NCBI GenBank assembly: GCA_947496555.1
Contig: CANMDH010000017.1
Span: 1 to 64,000 of the forward strand
Source: an uncultured Aquimarina sp.
Lineage (GTDB): Bacteria; Bacteroidota; Bacteroidia; Flavobacteriales; Flavobacteriaceae
Length of the DNA stretch: 64,000 bases
Direction: 5' to 3'
Shown piece after piece: positions 43,418 to 53,400 of the stretch (its first letter is position 1; the number at the start of each line of letters is the position of its first letter). Below the pieces are notes generated by a model. The model was not told the origin of the DNA. It saw only the letters and a list, made by a program, of their open reading frames with translations, and did no database searches. The position numbers were made by a program, and so were the translations under genes.

Positions 43418-44374
43418 TTAATATGTACATCCACACTTACTTTGTCTACAACCAAAATCAAGTCCTAGGGTAATCATATGCGAACCTGCTGATGTGGTTG
43501 GCTGAAGTACCTCGTTTACATTTACCTGGTAGCCATAAGCAACATAAAAGTTAGATTTTTTGATCCCTACCATTGGCGATAACGAAAGGGGCTTAAAATC
43601 CTGATCAACTAGTGATCTTAAACTAATTCCGGCCCAAAGATAATCACTACGATACATCTTACGAACCTTTATGTTAATATCTGTAGTAGAACGACCATCA
43701 CCTGCAAAATTTTGATATAAAATTGAGGGCTCGATCTCTAGATCGCTAAATCTATGATAAAAAGTATATCCTGTATAGATATAATAGTTTTGTATCTGTG
43801 AAGGCTCTGTTGGGTTGAAATCATCAATCTCTTTTTGCAATAAATTAACTGCATTGGCACTTAAAAAGAATCTCCCTAAACGGTATAATAGTGCAATATC
43901 AAAATTCGAATCATTTACTGTAACATCTGCTAATCCTGGATTGATAGGCGCATCTGGATTACCATCGTTAAACTCTGAAGTATCAATTCCAAATTGGGTA
44001 AACTTATAGCTTATACCAAAGGATAAGTATTGGTTGTTATATTCACTTAATGTTAGGTGGTGGGCAAATGACAACTGAATACCTTTTTGCGTTGTAAAAC
44101 CATTTTGATCATTAAACAAGATCGCTCCCACTCCAGATCTATCAGAGATTCTTCCATCGATAGACAAAGACTGTGTTCCTGGAGAATCTTCAATATTTAC
44201 CCATTGCTCAAAGCCTGAAGCCCTGATTTGCCAACAGTCTCCAATACCCGCATAAGCAGAGGATATTAAATATGGGTTATCTGCAATATATTGGTTTTGC
44301 ACAGGAGCAATAAACTCCTGCGCAAAAGTATAACAGCTCGCAAATAGACTTAATATTACAATATACTTCTTCAT
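43418..44374 (-). CDS. type IX secretion system PorP/SprF family membrane protein
   Basis: This 318-residue protein has a signal peptide (KKYIVILSLFASCYTFAQ), then the PorP/SprF start NPYLISSAYAGIGDCWQIR and RASGFEQWVNIEDSPGTQSL. Beta-hairpin repeats of an outer membrane barrel run to the C-terminus. The last residues (CRQSKCGCTY) are cysteine-rich, an uncommon ending. PorP/SprF proteins handle attachment or export of T9SS cargo with type B sorting domains. It lies 88 bases after the giant adhesin gene, matching the sprB-sprF arrangement of Flavobacterium, and is likely the dedicated partner of that adhesin. Confidence 0.88.
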   Translation of the reverse strand: MKKYIVILSLFASCYTFAQEFIAPVQNQYIADNPYLISSAYAGIGDCWQIRASGFEQWVNIEDSPGTQSLSIDGRISDRSGVGAILFNDQNGFTTQKGIQLSFAHHLTLSEYNNQYLSFGISYKFTQFGIDTSEFNDGNPDAPINPGLADVTVNDSNFDIALLYRLGRFFLSANAVNLLQKEIDDFNPTEPSQIQNYYIYTGYTFYHRFSDLEIEPSILYQNFAGDGRSTTDINIKVRKMYRSDYLWAGISLRSLVDQDFKPLSLSPMVGIKKSNFYVAYGYQVNVNEVLQPTTSAGSHMITLGLDFGCRQSKCGCTY

Positions 44375-44462
44375 CTAACATTTAAATTTCAGACCATATG
44401 ACTTTTATTATGTCGTTTGGCTTTGTCCATATTGTTTTTATAACTCTTTAATACTCTATATA

Positions 44463-47400
44463 TTATCTATATAAAGTAAAGTGTCCGGTAAACTCTCTCG
44501 AGTCAACATCATTCAGTTGGATAGTGAACCAATAATCTCCCGAAGGAAGTTGTTTTCCTTGATAAAGTCCATCCCATCCTTGTTGATCTCCTCTAAATTC
44601 TGCTAACATTCTACCATATCTATCAAATACCATTACTTCCATGTTTTCAAAGAAGAAAGGGTCATCAATATTAGGTGTGATCTGTCTAGGATACCAGAAT
44701 CTTTCTTCTGGAGTCGCTGTAGGACTATCTGGTGTAAAGTAATTTGGTATACGAATGTTGATATACGTAAGATTCAAAATCACGGATACCTCACAACCAC
44801 TTGCATCGATTACTCGTATCAAATAATCCCCGGTTTCTCGAATAGCAAAGGTGTTATCCTCAACTTCTAGTGGGTATTGAATATCATTAACTGTACCTCC
44901 ATCTTCAAGTAATGCCACAAAGAACGTATAGAATGGATCGTTTTCAAGTCGATTTCCGCCAGTAGCAAGAATTTCATATTCATTAGGATCCTGAGGGTTA
45001 CCCGTCATTTGTACTACTGGCACATCTAATGGTGTATACTCTGGAACCACTATAGTTCCTACCGTTCTCTCACACATATTGAATAGCATAATTGCATCAT
45101 ACGTACCAGGAGTAACTTCAAAAACACGCTGGAACCCAGAATACTCTGCTGGTCCGGTAGAACCATCGGTTCTTACCAATCGATAGATAACGCCTAATGA
45201 TTCTGTCTCTGGTGAAATATTGAACTCTACTTCATATATCTGAGGCGTAATGATTGTTGGAACCTGATCTGCTAAAGGATCACTCCAAATAGGGCAAATT
45301 AATCGTTCTTCTAATTGTGCCTCTAACAGTACTCCTGGGTCGATTATAAACTCTCTTGGAGTCTCACAAGCTACACCATTGAAATCTCTAATATAAAGTG
45401 TATTCGTACCTGAAGGAAGATCTTCAACAAATAGATTTGTAGGATCAGTTACCGGCATAAAATCAATTCCATTAATACTCCATGTATACGTTGGTTGAGT
45501 AGGGTCAGGATTAGCTGTCCCTCCTGTTATTGAGAAGGTTGCTGTTCCATCAGAATCTCCAGCACAAACTTCTGCCGTGGTTGCAGTAATATCAATTAAT
45601 ATTGGAGCCGGCTCTACAATAATCACTGGAGTAATTGTAACCGTACAACCTAGTCCATCTTCTGCAATTACTGTATAACCTGTAAGGTCTTGTGCCAAGT
45701 CTTCGAATACATGACTACCAATAACATTATCGGCCTCGTCAGATACAAATTCAAAAACTCTTTCTCCAACACTATTAAATAAGGAGTACCTATAAGGGTT
45801 GTTTGTATTACCTCCTGAAGCAGTTACCGTTATGGTACCATCATCCTCACCGTTACATGTAATATTCGTGGCTTCGGCTGTGGCTTCAAATGGTGTGTCT
45901 GGTTGTGTAATTTCAAACGGTGCTGAGAACTGACATCCAGATCCAGGAACGCTTTCAATTCGGTAGATGTATTGTCCTGCTACAAGATCAGTAAAGAACG
46001 GATCTCCTTGTAGAGGCGTAGTAAAAGGCGCAATCGAAGTATCTGCTGGAATAACATCCAACGAATACATATTATTACCTAAACCACCTGTGGTAGATAT
46101 TAAATTAACAGAACCTGTAGCATCACCAAAACATACAATCATTGTATTGCTAAGATCAAGCTCTGCCATTATCTGGTCTGGCGCATCTATAACAACAGAA
46201 CCTGTTCTTTGAGATTCACAAGTGTTGCCATCAATAGCAAAGAACTCATAAATACCTTCTGGCAATCCTGTAAAGGTCACCGTACCAGTTGCGTCGGTTG
46301 TTTCTTGACGCACCAAACGATCTCTATCAGCATCCAATATTGGATTGCTTGGAGTAGATATCTCATCTCTTAGGGTTACATCTCTGGCTTCAACCGTATA
46401 CGGCGCAGCCACATCTGATGTCACAGTTAAGGTTACATCAGCTGTGGTTACAGTACAAGTAGTACTAGTAACATCATCTACAATGATGTTTACCGGATTA
46501 GGTTCTGGAATGTTTACTGTTCCTGAAACATCAGAACAATTAGATCTATCATACACCGTAATGATGTAATCTCCTGGTGATAGCAACGTAAAGTTAGGAT
46601 TATCGGTTCTATCGCTTTCTACTCCGGTTACTGCCGGTGTAATAGTATATGTAAGAGGAAGATCAGTTCCTGTTGCAATAACTTCTATTCTTCCATCTAC
46701 ATCACCATTACAAGTTACTCCAAAAGGATTTGCAGCTGTAATATTTACATCGTTGGCCGGTGGGCGTACTTCTATAGTCGCAGTATCTTCACAGAACGAT
46801 GTGCCTGTTGGGCTTGTTGGATCTGTAAATGTATCTCTAGCGACAACAGTATACGTTCTTGGCGTTGTTGGATCTGTAGGTCCCAGATCTGTAAACGTAC
46901 CGTTGGCCGAGGTGTCTCCTGTTTCTACGATAAGGTAGGTAACAGTACCTCTGGCTCCATTTGTTGTAGCTGTAAAAGATCCATTGTTAAGTGGAACATC
47001 ACAGGTAGTTGTTATAAATGGAGGCACAATTAGCTCAAAATCTGGAGGACCTTGAATGGTTACAGGATCTTCCTCATCACACATTGGATTTCCAACTTGC
47101 GTAACTCTTACTATATAGTTATCTGCAGCTGCTCCAAACGGTAGATCAAATACCTGAGGATCTGTAGTCATGGTTAATGTACCGCTAGATCCAGCAATAG
47201 GACCGCCTAAGCCATCAACAACTTCTAACCCTGTATCTGGATCGATAATCACATAGTTAAGATCACCACCAACAGTAACGGTAGTACCATCATCAAATGT
47301 ATATCCTGATACCGTAATACGTATTGTACCATCAGCATCACCAGTACATCGCTCTGGATTTAACTGCTCTGCAACAACATCCAGATCATCAACTGCATCA

Positions 47401-50400
47401 ACGGTATGATCTATTTCTACAAAACAATCTGTGCTTGTATCTGTAATTCTGAATCGATAATCTCTACTTTCGTCTGGTGCATTTGGTAATGTAAACACTG
47501 CACCCGTTTCTGCTACAGGTGTACTAGGAATATTGTCAAAAGTAATTCCTGCTTGAGACAACCCAGTACCTGTAATTTCTTCAAAAGTAAACGGACCCGT
47601 TCCTCCTTCTACAGTTACGGTAACTTCTTCAGAAGTCACACATGTAATTCCTGGTGCGGTAACAGTAACCGTTTCATTGCTCATTCTAATAAATGGATTT
47701 ACTGTAGCACTTGTAGTGATCTCACAATTATTACTGTCTTTGATGGTAAAGTTATATACACCTGCTACCGAGGCAATGGTTTCGAACTGTATTCCTGCAG
47801 CACCTGCATCGGCATCTACAACAACCTCGTCAACCACTGGTGCCAGTGGTGCTGGTCGTGTATAGGATATTCTATAATTTCCACCTGCGGTAAGCGTTCC
47901 TCCAGAGATATCCATTGTAATCACTGGAAACTGTTCACTATTATCTGTTGCATCACAACTAAACGGTGATACCGCTGGTAGTGAAACTACGATTGCTGGT
48001 GCAGGATTAACCGTATATGTCTTTTCGTCAATACAGACTACATCGTCTGTCGCTCCAGGGCCATTAAGCTCGGTCACTACTACACGCACTGTATACGTGT
48101 CTGGTGCCAGATTATTAAATATATTACTATCCTGTAAACCTCTCGTATCACCAGTAACAGGAGCCGTAATAATCGCATACTGGTATGTTGCCGTTGGATC
48201 TAAACCACCATTCAAGCTTACCTCGATTCTACCATTTCCCAACCCTGTATTAGGTGCCGGAGCAGGCGAAGCAGCATTACAACTTGCATCGGTTACACCA
48301 ACAGTATTATCTATATCTGGAGTTGTTGGAGCCTCGATACTAACAGGCGTATCAAAAGGGCATATTACACCGGGGGCTCCCATACCTGAATCTTCAACTC
48401 TTACTAAATAGTCTCCGGCAGGTACATCTTCAAAACGATAACCGCTAGCAATCACACTTCCTGATACTCCTCCTACAGGGGTCAATGACAATCTATCTAG
48501 TAGCGTATATGTATGATTTGCAGCACCCGATCCAGATGAAACGCGTGTTGCCTCGATCACACCTAAAGGTGGTATCGAAGTACAATCAGGTGGTGTTACA
48601 AATGCTGCTGTAATTTCAATCGGTGGGAATATAGTAATTGACGGCCTTGGTGCTACCTCACAACCATTATTGTCTCTTACAACTAATGCATAGGTTCCTG
48701 GGCTTGGGAACGTATATGTGTAGTTGCCCGGAGGTGCAGCTTCAAAAACTATCGGGTTCGTTCCGTCATCATATCCATAGAATATATTTCCATCAGAATT
48801 TAATGCCAACAGATCTGCCGTTGTGGTAATCTGAAGTGTAAAATCGCTTAATGCACAAGGATTTGATACAACTCCCGGATTTGCAGTGATTGATGGTCCC
48901 GGGATTACATTGATATCAATTTCTAATGGTCCTACTATACAATTATTATCATCTACAGTATAAATATCCCATTGTAAATCCAATGGATCTGTAGGGTCTA
49001 TTATAAAAGCATCATTAATTGTGGTTGCATCTAATGTAAAAGATGCTAGTGGTGGCAGAGCTGGTGGTATAAAAGTACCTCTTCGAACTCTATGGTATCT
49101 ATATCCTTCATCGGTCGTATTAATACCCCCCGTTGGTGTACCTCCATTAGTGGTTACTGAGAATGTTACCTCGGTATCACAAATTGCCACAGTGGGATCG
49201 TCTGCGGTAGTTACAATTGGATCAGGAACTTCGATTTCAAAATTCACTCTCACGGGACATTGTGTACCATCAAATTCTTGAACATCAACATAATATAAAC
49301 CTGCTGGTAAATCCGTAACATTAACTACTACATCACTACCAACGCCAGATGAACCTGTTGTATTTGTTCCCGTTGCAGGATTATTAGTTCCAAATTCAAA
49401 AACCGCCCAATTAACCTGGGTTACAGGAGGTACGGTTCCTAAAGAACTTACATCAATTGTAAATGTATACGCACCATCTGCTGGTAATGGAGTCACTGGG
49501 TCTCCGTCATCACAACTTATTGGAGTCACAGCAATGTCTATTAAAGCAGGCTCCGATGGAGGAGATTTAGGATCAACAAATTCCACATAACTACAACTAG
49601 TGTTATCATCTATAATCAATACCCTATAACGAGTGTTAAATGGTAGATTTGAGATTCGTTGGTTTCTCTCTTGTGCGTCAGGAGGACTAGATGGGGTTGG
49701 TGTCCCGTTTAATGGAGGGCCAAATGGTCCTGCAATGGAAGTAGTTCCGTCAAACACCTCAATTGAGAATGGTCCAACTCCTCCTACAACTTGTACGTCT
49801 AGCGTTACTAAATCTGGACAAGTCGCTGTAGTAGCTGCAAAAATGGTCAAATCATTCGGGTCAGAAGCTACCTCATATGGGCCTAATCGTTCGGCACAAC
49901 CATTTTCATCTTCTACAAAGATATAGTATCTACCCGCATTCACCGGATTAAACACAACCGTGTTAGACATTATTGTTTGAGGATTCGACAAAACAGTAGG
50001 TGTAACAACCACAACTGGTACAAGAGGAAGCGTTGAAACATCCGCTTCAGCTACCAAAGTATACGTATAGGTCAATGCACCTCTATCCACAATGTCAATT
50101 TCAATAGATCCAGGTCGAGTAGGCGGTACTAATGTATCATCACAGGTAATTGGATCAATTCTAGCCATACCATCTTGAGCAATAGGACCAGGAGAAATTA
50201 CACTTACTGTTTCAGGAAATCTACATCCTCTACTGTCTCTTACTACATAATTATATACCCCAGCAGGTAAATTAGGAATCTGTATCTGATTTGATACCGT
50301 TTGCACAAAAGTATCGACCGTGGTTGCATCATTATCATCAAACTGTACAAAATACTCAGCCTCTGGCCCTGTAACTGTAATCGTTACTGTACCTCGATCA

Positions 50401-53400
50401 CCATCACAAGTTAAATCCACATTTGGATCAGTAATTGTTGGCGGCACGCGAACTGTTAACTCTCCTGTATCAGTAGCTACACAACGTGTACCTGTACTAC
50501 CTGCTCTATCGGTTACCGTAAACACATAGTTTCCTACATCTGGACTGTCAAAAAATATTGGTGCAGCCGTGGTTGTTACTCCTAAAGCGACATTACCGGT
50601 GGTAGTAGTCGTGGTGTTTTCAAATGTGATGTCGTAGTTTGCTGTACCCCCTGCAATAGTAAGTTCAAAGCGTCCATCTATATCCACAACCGTAGTAGGG
50701 TTACATGATAGATCATTGACCCTTCTTGCAGTAATCGTTAATAATGGTGCTACTACTTCGGTTAATGTTACCGAACAATTCTCGCTATCACTAAAAACAA
50801 TCTCATATGTTCCAGCCTGTGAGAAGGTGTTTGTTACAATTGGAGGACCAGCAATAGTCGTGTTGGTTTGAACCAATGTTCCATCTCGAGAAACAGTATA
50901 GTTATATGGGGGGTTACCTACACTACCGTTAGCGTTTGGATCAACATTTATAGTAAAACTTACGGCGGCATCATCCAGACAAACATCAGAAGTGTCTGCT
51001 ATTTCGGCCTGTAAGGGTGTTAATGGTGTAATTGTTAATGGCAATTGTGCACTACATATTCCTGTAACATCAAAAACCGTAATGGTATAATTAGGTACCG
51101 GATCGCCTACTGGAACATTAGGTATATTATCTATAGCATCGGTTACCGGTGCAGGACCAAAAGTTCCGTTGGTTGGGTGCGATACTTGATACGTATACGC
51201 AGGTCCATTGCCTCCCATAACATTGCTAATCGAAACCTCGTTAAGGTTTGTGGCACAATCCTGATTTGTAGGATTGATCGAAAATATGATAGGATCCGGT
51301 TGGGTAATTGTCACCGTTTCAGTATCGGTACAACCTGTAGAGCCAGCACCTATACTGGTATCTGTGATAGAAATCGTATACATTCCCGCCACAATAGGCG
51401 TCGCGACAGATCCCGTTATAACAACGGGATTGGTTGTGTTCCCATTTACGGTGATATTTGTTCCGGGTCCTGTAATTGTATAATTAAATTCTGTGCTGTT
51501 AGTTACTGTAAACTCAAAAGCTCCATCATTACCTCCGTTACAAGAAACCGGACTTGTTTGTCTTTGGTTTACAATCTCGCTTATCGGAATATTTGGTGGC
51601 GTAAAAATGGTGTTGTTTTCACAATTACTATCTGTTCTTCTTGCCTCTACAGTATAAGGAGTAGTGTTTTGGAATGTATACGTAGTAGTTGCTACAAAGC
51701 CAGTATCACCAACTCCTGTTGCAGGGTTAGGAGTTACTCTAAACAAATATGTAGCTGTCGCTGGTGCAGCCGAAAGTATTACATCAGTGGTTTGTGCCGT
51801 ACAGTTAAAAGCGTCTGGTGTTACCGTTACAGAGTCGACCACTAATAGTGGATCGACATCAAAGGGTTCGCTCACCAAACAGTTAGCTGTAGGTGGTACG
51901 GTTACCGGCACAACATTCCTAACATATACCACATGCGTTCCAGATCCCACTACATTGTTAATAGTAAATGGTGTAGCTGGTGCCGCGGTAAAGGTTCCCG
52001 TTGGGCTATCTAAGCTATATTCATAGTTTCCAGCACCGGCACCTCCTTCAATGTTTGTTACCACTATCGAAGCATTTGGATTTGCATTACAACTTAATGG
52101 AGTAATGGTTCCTAAGGTAATCACAATCTCATCCGGCACTGTAAAATTAACTGCAGGCAATACTGTATCACAATTAATATTGTCCTGCACGGTCACTACC
52201 GGGCTGGTAGTAGGAACAATATTTGCAAACGTATAGATACCTAAGCCATCTGGCGAAGCAGGTGAAGTAGCTGGTACAGCAGGATTACCATCAATCAAGA
52301 AGGTAAAGGGTCCTGATCCAGCGGTTACATTAACACTAATTCTTCCCAACTCATTAAAACAGGCTGGGTCGATAGACGATGCTGTTGCAGCTGTAACTAT
52401 CAAAGGATTAATCGTTGTACCTCCCTCGGTAACACATCCGGCTCCAGGTGAAGAATCTCTAACATAAATCGTGAAAGGAACTCCGGTAGTTACATCGGTA
52501 TCGGCAAACCTAAATCTAAATGTATTAGGCGCGGGTGTATCGATTGGATTAATATAAAACTGTGTTAGCGAAAAATCAGAATTTGTACTAAAATCGTAGC
52601 TCCCGGATGGTGATGGTGATGTTATCGTTATATCTACAATAGCTATATATTGATCGTCATCAAAAGGACCAACATCACCAGGCGGTATTGGGTCTGGTGT
52701 TGGATTATAATCTGGATTACACTCTAGGTTTGCAACTGGTGTGATCGAAACCGCAAATGGATTACCATCATCTATGGTCAAATTTCTTGTTTCAAAACAA
52801 CTTGTAGCAGAATTATCATCATCTGAATACGCATTTAACACATAATCCCCAGGTATTAATCCTGTAAAATCTGCAGTTGGATCAGAGGATCCTGTAATCG
52901 TTCTGGTAGTGAAACCAGGAGGTCCTGTAAGTACATAACGATATGTAGGCAGTCCTCCTGTAATGGTAACTTCAATGGTACCTGTAGAATTTACGTCACC
53001 CGAAGCACAGACAGGCTGATCTGTAACCTGAGCATCCACATTTGGGTTTACCGCATTAATGGTTATTGAATTTGAAGGAAAGCTACAAGCACTTAGTGGT
53101 GATCCTATTTCTCTTGCACTAACAAAATAAGAACCGGCGGTAGTTATATTATCAAAAACATTGCCCCCTGGTCCCGATTGAGGGGTGCCAATAGGAGTTG
53201 GTGGGTTGGGTGCAGGATTCTCAAGGAACAATTGATATTCATATTGGCTTGAAGCTCCAGTAACCTGAAGCGCTCCAGGAACTGCACAAATAATATCTCT
53301 TATTTTTTCAATTACGGGATCAAAATTACTTTGGAATACATTAAAATATACTTCGTCTGGACAATCACCGTCTACCGTAGTTCTGATTCTATATTCTCCA

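Noticed and set aside
51045-51845. 266-residue plus-strand open frame rich in Cys, Arg, Tyr and Ser
   Set aside because: It lies fully antisense within the giant adhesin gene. Its composition is the complement of Thr/Val/Pro-rich repeats, and it has no domain, promoter or start context. The same applies to other plus-strand frames inside 44463-55877.
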